A DNA stretch of 64,000 bases from Crocinitomicaceae bacterium (GTDB lineage: Bacteria > Bacteroidota > Bacteroidia > Flavobacteriales_D > Crocinitomicaceae): assembly GCA_029254025.1 (NCBI GenBank), contig JAQWYK010000002.1, forward strand, positions 1 through 64,000, written 5' to 3'. The notes below the pieces were generated by a model. The model did not search any database and was not told the DNA's origin. It worked only from the letters and a program-made list of their open reading frames with translations. A program made the position numbers and the translations under genes. Positions 18,305 through 25,873 of this stretch are shown piece after piece (within the stretch, counting starts at the first letter, position 1; every line of letters starts with the position of its first letter).

Positions 18305-19425
18305 TCTTCTACAATTTCTTTTTGTGAAACAGTTACTTCATTTTCGTGAACTTTAAACAACTTAAATGGAAGTTGTATATTATCAAAAATTCTCTTCACT
18401 CTTTCTTCATCCGTATCCGTGACCAATACTTGCCCAAAATTATTGTCGCTTACCAATTCCATTAAACGGCCGACTCGTTTATTATCGAGTTTATCAAAGA
18501 TGTCATCGAGCAACATAATCGGTTTAACTTTCAAGTGTCTGGTTAACCACTCAAACTGTGCTAGTTTTAGCGCAATCAAGTATGATTTCTGTTGACCTTG
18601 AGATCCAAATCTCTTTACTGGGTGACCATTAATTGTGAAGATTAAATCATCCTTATGAATACCTATGGTTGTAAATTGTTTCCGATGGTCTTGACCCTCA
18701 GCCAGCTTTAATTGTTCCAAAAAATCTCCCTCCAACAAGTGCGATTTATATTCTAAACCAACCGTTTCTTTTTGATCCGATAGATCATCGTAATACTTTT
18801 GAAAAACACCGATAAATTCCTCGAGAAAAGTAGAACGAGACCTATAAATACGTTGACCATAAGTGACTAATTGCGCATCCCATACCTCCATACTTTCCCG
18901 ATTGAAAAAACCAAATTCCGCCATATTCTTGAGCAAAGCATTTCGTTGATCCAACACCTTTCCATACTTTATTAAATCATCCAAAAAATGACGATCAAAT
19001 TGGGCGATAATTCCATCCATCCATTTCCTTCTGAGCTCACTACCTTCCGAAATTAAATTCCGGTCGTATGGAGAAATCATTACGCTAGGATAAGATCCAA
19101 TATGTTCAGCTAACTTTTCGTATTGCACCTTGTTCTTCTTGAATACTTTCTTAGTACCTCTTTTTACACCACAAAACAACTGATCCGCAACTTCATCCTT
19201 TCGCCACAGGCCTTGAATAACAAAGAATTGTTCGTCAAACAAAATGTTTTGACTGTCTATCGGATTAAGATATGAACGGCACATGCTCAGGTAATGCACA
19301 GCATCCAACAAATTTGTTTTTCCAGCACCGTTACTACCAACAAAGCAGTTGATTTCTGAAGCTAACTCCACCTCTACCTGACGGTAATTTTTGAAATTGA
19401 CAATGGAAAGTTTCTCGATGTGCAT
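18301..19425 (-). CDS. recF: DNA replication and repair protein RecF
   Basis: About 374 aa, an SMC-like ATPase: Walker A GSNGAGKTN, the signature FGSQGQQKS, and Walker B PIMLLDDIFDKLD. RecF loads RecA at gaps together with RecO and RecR. The conserved RecF opening HIEKLSIVNFKNYR places the start at ATG 19425; the frame continues to 19485 without homology. It overlaps dciA by 4 bases. Confidence 0.95.
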   Translation of the reverse strand: MHIEKLSIVNFKNYRQVEVELASEINCFVGSNGAGKTNLLDAVHYLSMCRSYLNPIDSQNILFDEQFFVIQGLWRKDEVADQLFCGVKRGTKKVFKKNKVQYEKLAEHIGSYPSVMISPYDRNLISEGSELRRKWMDGIIAQFDRHFLDDLIKYGKVLDQRNALLKNMAEFGFFNRESMEVWDAQLVTYGQRIYRSRSTFLEEFIGVFQKYYDDLSDQKETVGLEYKSHLLEGDFLEQLKLAEGQDHRKQFTTIGIHKDDLIFTINGHPVKRFGSQGQQKSYLIALKLAQFEWLTRHLKVKPIMLLDDIFDKLDNKRVGRLMELVSDNNFGQVLVTDTDEERVKRIFDNIQLPFKLFKVHENEVTVSQKEIVEE

Positions 19426-19429
19426 AGCT

Positions 19430-19437
19430 CCAAAAGT
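19430..19437 (-). promoter_or_regulatory. Candidate recF -7 element giving a near-leaderless transcript
   Basis: Minus strand TACTTTTG fits TAnnTTTG and ends 4 bases before the recF ATG, so transcription would begin at or within a base or two of the start codon. There is no clear -33 TTG. Confidence 0.35.
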
Positions 19438-19664
19438 ACACTTTTTCCGAGGAAAATCTGTACCCATCTCCACAGAATATTTCAAAATAAATGTAGTTTA
19501 CTTCCTGCAAGAAACCACTGTGACTCATCAGCCCTAAACTATCGTTACTAATTACTTTTTTGAGAATCTAGAATTACTAACATGCTGGCGCGAATAACTA
19601 TTTTTCGAACTTATAATGATTTAGATCACATCCATTAATTTTATGGTTGGATAAATCCTATTTA

Positions 19665-20591
19665 ATGAAATTAGAACAAAAATATACGCTCCAAGAGATA
19701 GCAACCATCTTAGGCTGCACTTTTGTTGGCAACCCAAATCATGGCGTAACAGGCATCAATGAAATACATCGCGTTGAATCAGGCGATATTGTATTTGTTG
19801 ACCACCCTAAATACTACGATAAGGCACTTCAAAGTGCTGCTACGACCATTCTCATCGATAAAGAGGTCGAATGTCCAGAAGGAAAAGGATTATTAATTTC
19901 CTCAGCGCCATTTGATGATTTCAACCGACTCACACGTCATTTTAGGCCCACTCGGCCATTTCACCGGCCAATTGGAGAAAATACAGATATTGCTGATTCA
20001 GCAATCATTTACCCAAATGTTTCAATTGGAAATAATGTGCGAATCGGTGAAAATGTAGTACTTTTCCCGGGTGTTGTTCTCATGGACCACACAACTATTG
20101 AGGACAATGTGGTGATTGGACCAAATACGGTAATCGGACACTATGCCTTTTACTACAAGAAAAAACCAGATGGATATCACCGAATGCACACCTGTGGGGG
20201 AGTTTTGATTCGAAAAAATGCTGAAATTGGAGCATCTTGCACTATTGACGCAGGTGTATCAGCCCTTACGATCATTGGAGAAGGAAGTAAGTTGGACAAT
20301 CACATACACATTGGACATGATACCATTATTGGTAAAAATTGTTTATTGGCAGCCAACGTGGGACTTGCAGGCTGTGTTGAGCTCAAGGACAATGTCACCC
20401 TTTGGGGCCAAGTGGGCTGCGCTAGTGACGTAGTGATTGGAGAAAATGTGGTCGTGTTCGCGCAATCTGGAATATCCAAAAGTCTTGCGCCTGAGCGCAC
20501 CTACTTTGGAAGTCCTGCCAAAGATATTCGACTTGCCTACCGAGAACTCGCGGCTTTGCGTAAACTGCCTGAAATCATTGAAAATCTTTGA
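19665..20591 (+). CDS. lpxD: UDP-3-O-acylglucosamine N-acyltransferase homologue (LpxD)
   Basis: About 308 aa. An N-terminal uridine-binding domain (residues 1-100) is followed by a left-handed beta-helix made of hexapeptide repeats (IYPNVSIGNNVRIGENVVLF onwards) and a short helical tail. NHIHIGHDTIIGKN carries the His expected at the acyl-transfer site. LpxD adds the second 3-hydroxyacyl chain in lipid A synthesis. It is not beside lpxC/fabZ/lpxA here, so it could be the second LpxD-like copy many Bacteroidota carry, with uncertain acyl preference. ATG 19665 starts the conserved part; an upstream TTG is in frame. Confidence 0.8.
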   Translation: MKLEQKYTLQEIATILGCTFVGNPNHGVTGINEIHRVESGDIVFVDHPKYYDKALQSAATTILIDKEVECPEGKGLLISSAPFDDFNRLTRHFRPTRPFHRPIGENTDIADSAIIYPNVSIGNNVRIGENVVLFPGVVLMDHTTIEDNVVIGPNTVIGHYAFYYKKKPDGYHRMHTCGGVLIRKNAEIGASCTIDAGVSALTIIGEGSKLDNHIHIGHDTIIGKNCLLAANVGLAGCVELKDNVTLWGQVGCASDVVIGENVVVFAQSGISKSLAPERTYFGSPAKDIRLAYRELAALRKLPEIIENL

Positions 20592-20593
20592 TC

Positions 20594-21826
20594 ATGAAAG
20601 ACGCCCTTATTCTGGAATTAGAGCGGCAACTAAAGTTGAAAGACTTTAAGTTAAACTCCCTCCTGGAAATTACAACGGGCATCAATACTAATCAATCGGT
20701 AGAAGAACTTGTTCTTATCTACGAGTTTATCTTAAAAGAGCAGTTGGGATTTGAAAAGTTTGTTCTATTTAACAAACAGGATACCTGGGAACCATTAATC
20801 AAAACTGGGTTCAAAGGAAAGATCAAACAGATCGACGTTGAACGCGACCTAATGCGTTTTAAGGATATTACCGTCATTGAATCTTCACAATTAGAAATAC
20901 TGAATGAATTCGACGTAGTAATTCCTGTTCACCACAAAGAAAAACCATTGGCATTCCTACTCATAAAGGGCATAAAAAAAGAAAACTTAAAGCCAAGTAG
21001 CTCTTTCGACAATCATAATTTTATCCAAACACTCACCAACATCATTGTTGTTGCCATCGAAAACAAACGAATGGCGAAGCAAAGCTTGAAGCAAGAGCGT
21101 ATTAAAAAGGAATTAGAAGTAGCCTCTGAAATGCAAAAAATGCTCTTCCCAACAGATTTGCCCTCTGATAAACGCATCGATTTGGCTGCTAATCATCGCG
21201 CGCGCCATGAAGTAGGTGGAGATTATTATGATTTTATACCGCTCAATGACGAAGAATTTATTGTATGTATAGCAGACGTTTCAGGAAAAGGAATTAGTGC
21301 AGCAATGCTCATGGCTAATTTTCAAGCAACAATTCGTACATTATACAACTATCAGCGCTTCGACCTTGAATTTCTAATCGGTGAACTGAATAAAAAGGTG
21401 ATGCGCAGCGCCAAAGGCGAAAAATTCATCACCTTCTTCATCGCTCAATACAACAGTACAACACGGAGACTGAAATATATCAATGCAGGACACAACCACC
21501 CGATTTTGACGAATGGACGAAAAGCCACTTTTCTCGACAAAGGATGTGTTGGCTTGGGTATGTTCGATGAAATTCCTTTCATCGAACCCGATGAAATCAC
21601 TATCCCCCCAAACTCTACACTTGTACTTTACACCGATGGCGTAGTCGAATTGGAAAACCAAGAAGGTGATTATTACGAAACCGACCGGCTCATCAAATTA
21701 ATCCATAGTTTCTACCCACTGAAAATGGAAGACTTGAACAACATTATCTTCTCCAAACTTGACGAATGGCGCGGAAAGAAAGATCCCGATGACGACACCG
21801 CAATTTTGAGTTGTAGGATATTTTAA
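20594..21826 (+). CDS. RsbU/SpoIIE-type PP2C protein phosphatase with GAF-like sensor
   Basis: About 410 aa. Residues 1-170 are a coiled-coil start and a GAF-like region; a linker helix (ERIKKELEVASEMQKMLFP) joins it to a PP2C phosphatase with metal-binding residues in GGDYYDF, ADVSGKG, VLYTDGVVE and PDDDTAIL. Such proteins dephosphorylate anti-anti-sigma factors in partner-switching pathways. No anti-sigma or anti-anti-sigma gene is nearby, so the target is unknown. It begins 2 bases after lpxD and is probably cotranscribed with it. Confidence 0.87.
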   Translation: MKDALILELERQLKLKDFKLNSLLEITTGINTNQSVEELVLIYEFILKEQLGFEKFVLFNKQDTWEPLIKTGFKGKIKQIDVERDLMRFKDITVIESSQLEILNEFDVVIPVHHKEKPLAFLLIKGIKKENLKPSSSFDNHNFIQTLTNIIVVAIENKRMAKQSLKQERIKKELEVASEMQKMLFPTDLPSDKRIDLAANHRARHEVGGDYYDFIPLNDEEFIVCIADVSGKGISAAMLMANFQATIRTLYNYQRFDLEFLIGELNKKVMRSAKGEKFITFFIAQYNSTTRRLKYINAGHNHPILTNGRKATFLDKGCVGLGMFDEIPFIEPDEITIPPNSTLVLYTDGVVELENQEGDYYETDRLIKLIHSFYPLKMEDLNNIIFSKLDEWRGKKDPDDDTAILSCRIF

Positions 21827-21882
21827 GACCGTAAACTTCAGTAACTTTTTCTTAAATTAGCTGCATCTATTAAAACAATTTC

Positions 21883-22266
21883 GTGAAATCAGCAAAATTT
21901 TTTGTTTTACTTTCAATAACTTACTTAATGCTTTGTGGAGCTGGCAAAAAACCTATTCCCAAAAGATTAATTGGCACTTATGTTGGAGAACAAGATAGTT
22001 ATGAAATGATAATTAATAACACTCCCTTTACAATTCCGTCGGTTGACCTAACAGTTCGACTGAGTTACAATGAACTTCTACTTTCCTCCCCCAACAAAGT
22101 AACAAAAGGTAGATACCAAGTAACAGCACCCACCAAAAAATACTACTCACTTAAAGTTTATTTCGAAGACGGAACAATAGAGAATTGGCAACTATTTAGA
22201 CGCGGTAAAAAAATCCATAGAGATGGTTTGAATCCAAGACCTTCTGTGGTCTTTGTAAAACGTTAA
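21883..22266 (+). CDS. Small exported protein of unknown function
   Basis: A 127-aa protein starting at GTG with a signal sequence (MKSAKFFVLLSITYLMLCGA). The Cys has Leu at -1, unusual for a lipobox, so it may be either periplasmic or a lipoprotein. The rest is beta-rich and basic, ending PSVVFVKR. No family is recognised. It stands between the phosphatase gene and a 32-aa gene, on the same strand as both. Confidence 0.65.
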   Translation: MKSAKFFVLLSITYLMLCGAGKKPIPKRLIGTYVGEQDSYEMIINNTPFTIPSVDLTVRLSYNELLLSSPNKVTKGRYQVTAPTKKYYSLKVYFEDGTIENWQLFRRGKKIHRDGLNPRPSVVFVKR

Positions 22267-22413
22267 TTTTCCTAGACATTCATTGTTCTAATTAAATTGA
22301 CATTAGCCTTCAAAACACAAAACGTCTTCTTCTAAAAATGTCATAAAATCTTAACTCCCAGAGGTTATTCCATCTCAAAAAAATAATTATCTTTAGCACA
22401 AAAAATAAATACT

Positions 22414-22512
22414 ATGTCTGACAATTTTTTTGAAGAATCAACAGCAGCAGTAGGTGTTATTTACACCGTTTTCGCATTGGCTGTGATTGCTTCCATACTT
22501 ATCTGGGGATAA
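22414..22512 (+). CDS. Tiny single-span membrane protein (32 aa)
   Basis: ATG 22414 opens a 32-codon frame: an acidic N terminus (MSDNFFEEST), one hydrophobic helix (VGVIYTVFALAVIASILIWG) and no tail. A near-consensus -7 element (TATCTTTA, 22388-22395) lies upstream and a good terminator starts 13 bases after the stop, so it looks like a complete transcription unit. Function unknown; size and shape recall small accessory subunits of membrane complexes. Confidence 0.65.
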   Translation: MSDNFFEESTAAVGVIYTVFALAVIASILIWG

Positions 22513-22524
22513 GCAAGACTTTAC

Positions 22525-22551
22525 AGGGAAGGAAATTCACCTTCCCTTTTT
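22525..22551 (+). terminator. Rho-independent terminator of the 32-aa gene
   Basis: An 8-bp stem (AGGGAAGG / CCTTCCCT) with a 7-base loop and a run of five T. It ends 16 bases before the next start codon, so it could also act as an attenuator on the DUF4290-murA unit. Confidence 0.8.
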
Positions 22552-22567
22552 CAATTTTTAATGCAAT

Positions 22568-23212
22568 ATGACCGAAATAATTAAGGGAGGATTAACCTAT
22601 AATACCCAACGATCAATGATGCACATTCCTGAATATGGAAGAAATGTGCAAAATATGATCGACTACGCAAAAACAATCGGAGAAAAAGAAGAACGAAATA
22701 AGGCTGCACAGGCCATTATCGATGTAATGGGGCAACTCAATCCTCACCTCAGAGACATCGATGATTACAAGCATAAGTTGTGGACACATTTGTTTATTAT
22801 GTCGAATTTCGAACTTGATGTAGACTCCCCTTATCCAATGCCAAATCGTGAAACATTGACGGAGCGACCGAAGATTATGCAATATCCTAAAAACAAGGCA
22901 AAATATGGACACTTCGGTTACTACACGGAAGAAATGATTCGTGAGGCAGCTAAAATTGAAGATGGAGAGGAGAAGGAGTACATGACAAGTTTGATGGGGA
23001 ATTTAATGAAAAAAAATTACCTCAATTTTCATACAGAAAATGTAGAAAATCGAATTATTGAAAGTCATTTAGAAGAATTATCGAAAGGTCAACTCAAATT
23101 GTCAGATCCAGAAGAACAACTTTTGAGTACTAACCAAATAATGGGTCAATTCGGTGTTACATCATCTAAACCTAAACCAAAAGGAAAACCTAAAAAGCGT
23201 AAAAAACAATAA
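22568..23212 (+). CDS. DUF4290 family protein
   Basis: A 214-aa cytoplasmic protein that I recognise as the DUF4290 family, confined to Bacteroidota and regularly found upstream of murA. Features: conserved GLTYNTQRSMMHIPEYGRNV at the start, a helical core (DDYKHKLWTHLFIMSNFELD), and a very basic, lysine/proline-rich tail (SKPKPKGKPKKRKKQ) that may bind nucleic acid or a phosphorylated surface. Its role is unknown. It lies 6 bases before murA and is surely cotranscribed with it. Confidence 0.8.
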   Translation: MTEIIKGGLTYNTQRSMMHIPEYGRNVQNMIDYAKTIGEKEERNKAAQAIIDVMGQLNPHLRDIDDYKHKLWTHLFIMSNFELDVDSPYPMPNRETLTERPKIMQYPKNKAKYGHFGYYTEEMIREAAKIEDGEEKEYMTSLMGNLMKKNYLNFHTENVENRIIESHLEELSKGQLKLSDPEEQLLSTNQIMGQFGVTSSKPKPKGKPKKRKKQ

Positions 23213-23218
23213 ATCACT

Positions 23219-24526
23219 ATGGCATCTTTTGAAATTCACGGCGGTAAGTCACTGAAAGGAGAACTTGTACCTCAAGGAGCAAAGAACGAAGCATTACAAA
23301 TAGTATCTGCCGTTTTATTAAGCCCAGAAAAAATTACAATTTCTAATTTACCAGATATTATCGATGTAAACAAACTTATCAACTTGCTTCAAGCAATGGG
23401 GGTAAAGGTGGAAAAAGTGGAACGAGGTACCTATATTTTCCAAGCAAAAGATGTTGATTTGGAATATTTGAAATCCGAAGATTTTAAAACACGCGCAAGT
23501 AGTTTACGCGGATCCATTATGATTATAGGTCCGCTTTTGGCCCGCTTCGGAAAAGCGTTTATGCCCAAGCCCGGAGGTGATAAAATTGGAAGAAGAAGAC
23601 TAGACACACACTTCGAAGGGTTTATTAAATTGGGGGCTAAATTCAACTTTGACTCAAAAGAGCATTTCTACACGGTTGAAGCTTCTAAACTGAAAGGAAC
23701 TTACATTCACTTAGACGAGGCCTCTGTGACAGGTACAGCCAATATTGTGATGGCTGCTGTTCTAGCCAAAGGGAAGACAACTATTTACAATGCTGCTTGT
23801 GAGCCATACTTACAACAACTTTGTAAAATGTTGAACCATATGGGGGCGAAGATTACCGGAATTGGCAGCAACATGCTACACATTGAAGGTGTTAAAGAGC
23901 TTGGTGGCTGTTATCACAGAGTCCTTCCAGATATGATTGAGATAGGTTCGTTCATAGGCCTTGCAGCAATGACTCAATCTGAAATCACTATCAAAGATGT
24001 AAGCTGGGATGATCTAGGGATTATTCCTCAAACCTTTCAGCGTTTAGGCATCAAGTTGGAGCGTCAAGGAGACGATATCTTTGTACCGGCTCAAAAATCA
24101 TATGAAGTAGATACTTTTATTGATGGATCAATCTTGACAATTGCCGATGCACCATGGCCAGGGTTCACACCTGACCTATTAAGTATTATTTTAGTAGTTG
24201 CAACACAAGCTAAAGGGAGTGTATTGATACACCAAAAAATGTTTGAATCACGCTTATTCTTTGTGGATAAGCTAATCGATATGGGAGCGCAAATCATTTT
24301 GTGTGATCCGCACAGGGCAACAGTAATTGGCTTAAATAGAGTGAATAACTTACGTGGTATCCAAATGACCTCTCCTGATATTCGTGCTGGGGTATCCTTG
24401 TTGATTGCCGCGCTATCTGCAGAAGGAAAAAGTGTGATACACAACATCGAACAGATTGATCGAGGATATCAAGACATCGATATTCGCTTGAACAATTTAG
24501 GAGCTGACATCCGCAGAATTTCATAA
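23219..24526 (+). CDS. murA: UDP-N-acetylglucosamine 1-carboxyvinyltransferase MurA, Asp-type
   Basis: A 435-aa EPSP-synthase-fold enzyme that moves enolpyruvate to UDP-GlcNAc, the first committed step of peptidoglycan synthesis. LVPQGAKNEALQI at 17-29 contains the conserved Lys-Asn pair. In the active-site loop, where most bacteria have PGGC, this protein reads KPGGDKIGRRRLDTH with Asp121 in place of the catalytic Cys. Cys-to-Asp MurA enzymes remain active but are not alkylated by fosfomycin. Follows the DUF4290 gene by 6 bases and abuts the thioredoxin-like gene. Confidence 0.95.
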   Translation: MASFEIHGGKSLKGELVPQGAKNEALQIVSAVLLSPEKITISNLPDIIDVNKLINLLQAMGVKVEKVERGTYIFQAKDVDLEYLKSEDFKTRASSLRGSIMIIGPLLARFGKAFMPKPGGDKIGRRRLDTHFEGFIKLGAKFNFDSKEHFYTVEASKLKGTYIHLDEASVTGTANIVMAAVLAKGKTTIYNAACEPYLQQLCKMLNHMGAKITGIGSNMLHIEGVKELGGCYHRVLPDMIEIGSFIGLAAMTQSEITIKDVSWDDLGIIPQTFQRLGIKLERQGDDIFVPAQKSYEVDTFIDGSILTIADAPWPGFTPDLLSIILVVATQAKGSVLIHQKMFESRLFFVDKLIDMGAQIILCDPHRATVIGLNRVNNLRGIQMTSPDIRAGVSLLIAALSAEGKSVIHNIEQIDRGYQDIDIRLNNLGADIRRIS

Positions 24527-25018
24527 ATGAAAAGAACAATAGCCTTATTTATCGTTCTTGTTGCATTCGGCATGCATCCTTCTACTGGAAGCAAATCCAT
24601 AGACTTCTCTATTGAGGGTGTTGATGGAAAAGAATTTAAATTATCTTCCATCAAAAAGAAAATGATCTTGCTCGATTTTTGGGCTTCGTGGTGCGGGCCT
24701 TGTCGACGAGAAAACCCAAATCTAGTTGAGGCATTTGGAAAGTACAGTAAAGTGAAATTTGAAAAAGGTAAAGGGTTGGAAATCGTCAGTGTATCGCTTG
24801 ATCGGGACCGAGAAAAATGGAAAAAGGCCATAGAGGTAGATAATTTATCTTGGAAATATCATGGTTACGATGATGGCGGTGGAGTAGCTAAACTTTATGG
24901 AATCACCTCTATACCCTATTCACTGCTCATTGATGGTGAAGGAAATATCGTTGCACAGGGCAAGGAATTACGCGGACTAAATCTTCATATTACGCTCAAC
25001 AAGTTCCTAAAAAATTAG
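24527..25018 (+). CDS. TlpA/ResA-like thioredoxin-fold protein
   Basis: A 163-aa protein with an N-terminal signal sequence (MKRTIALFIVLVAFGM) and an AhpC/TSA-like thioredoxin fold; the redox pair is Cys56-Cys59 in FWASWCGPCRREN, and GITSIPYSLLID has the cis-Pro. Such proteins reduce disulfides or serve cytochrome c maturation in the periplasm. Its ATG follows the murA stop directly, with no base between them. Confidence 0.87.
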   Translation: MKRTIALFIVLVAFGMHPSTGSKSIDFSIEGVDGKEFKLSSIKKKMILLDFWASWCGPCRRENPNLVEAFGKYSKVKFEKGKGLEIVSVSLDRDREKWKKAIEVDNLSWKYHGYDDGGGVAKLYGITSIPYSLLIDGEGNIVAQGKELRGLNLHITLNKFLKN

Positions 25019-25151
25019 TTGTCACTTATTTTAGGCTCCTAAAAAAATATTTCGCGTTGCTCATCTGTTTAAACCTCTTATTCAGCGGACTATTTATTAG
25101 TTAACTATGGTCATTTTAATAGTGTTTAACAATTTTTAATACAAATACTTT

Positions 25152-25180
25152 TTGTTATGATAGTACCGCTATTATATTTG
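25152..25180 (+). promoter_or_regulatory. Promoter of the TetR-ABC-HlyD-TolC operon
   Basis: TTG at 25152-25154 (within TTTG), 18 bases, then TATATTTG at 25173-25180, a full match to TAnnTTTG. Transcription should start about 12 bases before the TetR start codon. Confidence 0.7.
25158..25174 (+). promoter_or_regulatory. Candidate TetR operator between -33 and -7
   Basis: The inverted repeat ATAG-5-CTAT at 25160-25172, extended by one mismatched and one matched pair on each side, lies between the two promoter elements. That is the position expected of an autorepressor site. The half-sites are short, so the call rests on location. Confidence 0.4.
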
Positions 25181-25197
25181 CGTGAAAACAACTCCAA

Positions 25198-25872
25198 ATG
25201 GATTCATTTTTTTCCCACTTTACGCTAAAGGTTAATCCGTCTATCTACCTGAAGGATCCCGAAACAAGCAAGCTTGGAAAGCGGATTATTGAAGGAAGTA
25301 TAAACCTTATTGATGCTTTTGGTTTCGATAATTTTACCTTTAAAAAATTGGCTGATGAAATAGATTCTACTGAATCTTCCATCTACAGGTACTTTGAAAA
25401 CAAGCATAAATTACTTCTGTATTTAACCAGTTGGTACTGGGCTTGGCTAGAATCACATTTACTTTACAACATTATTAATGTTGAAGATAATAAAGAACAG
25501 CTTAAACGTGCCATTCGCATACTCACCAAAAAAGTGGAGGAAGATGGCTCTTTTTCACACATCAACGAAATCAAATTAAATCAAATCATAATTACTGAAT
25601 CATCAAAATCATATATGCATAAAGATGTAGATGTTGAGAATAAAGAAGGGGCTTTTTTGGGGTATAAAAGTATTGTAGCAAAAGTGGCAGAAATTATTAT
25701 TGTCATAAATCCAAAATACAAGTACCCTAATATGTTGATATCTACAATAATTGAGGGCGCTCACCACCAACGATTTTTTCAAGATCATCTCCCTCGTTTA
25801 TCAAATAACTATAAGGATGAAGATACAGTAAGTGATTTTTATGCTGAAATGGTGCTGAAAGTAATTGGCTAA
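25198..25872 (+). CDS. TetR-family transcriptional regulator
   Basis: A 224-aa protein with an N-terminal TetR helix-turn-helix at about 46-77 (FKKLADEIDSTESSIYRYFE) and an all-helical ligand or dimer domain behind it. It is the first gene of a four-gene export operon, one base before the transporter, so it most likely controls the operon's own promoter. The ligand is unknown. Confidence 0.85.
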   Translation: MDSFFSHFTLKVNPSIYLKDPETSKLGKRIIEGSINLIDAFGFDNFTFKKLADEIDSTESSIYRYFENKHKLLLYLTSWYWAWLESHLLYNIINVEDNKEQLKRAIRILTKKVEEDGSFSHINEIKLNQIIITESSKSYMHKDVDVENKEGAFLGYKSIVAKVAEIIIVINPKYKYPNMLISTIIEGAHHQRFFQDHLPRLSNNYKDEDTVSDFYAEMVLKVIG

Positions 25873-25873
25873 T

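Noticed and set aside
25028-25058. Hairpin TTTTAGG/CCTAAAA after the thioredoxin-like gene as terminator
   Set aside because: The loop would be only two to four bases and no T run follows on the plus strand.
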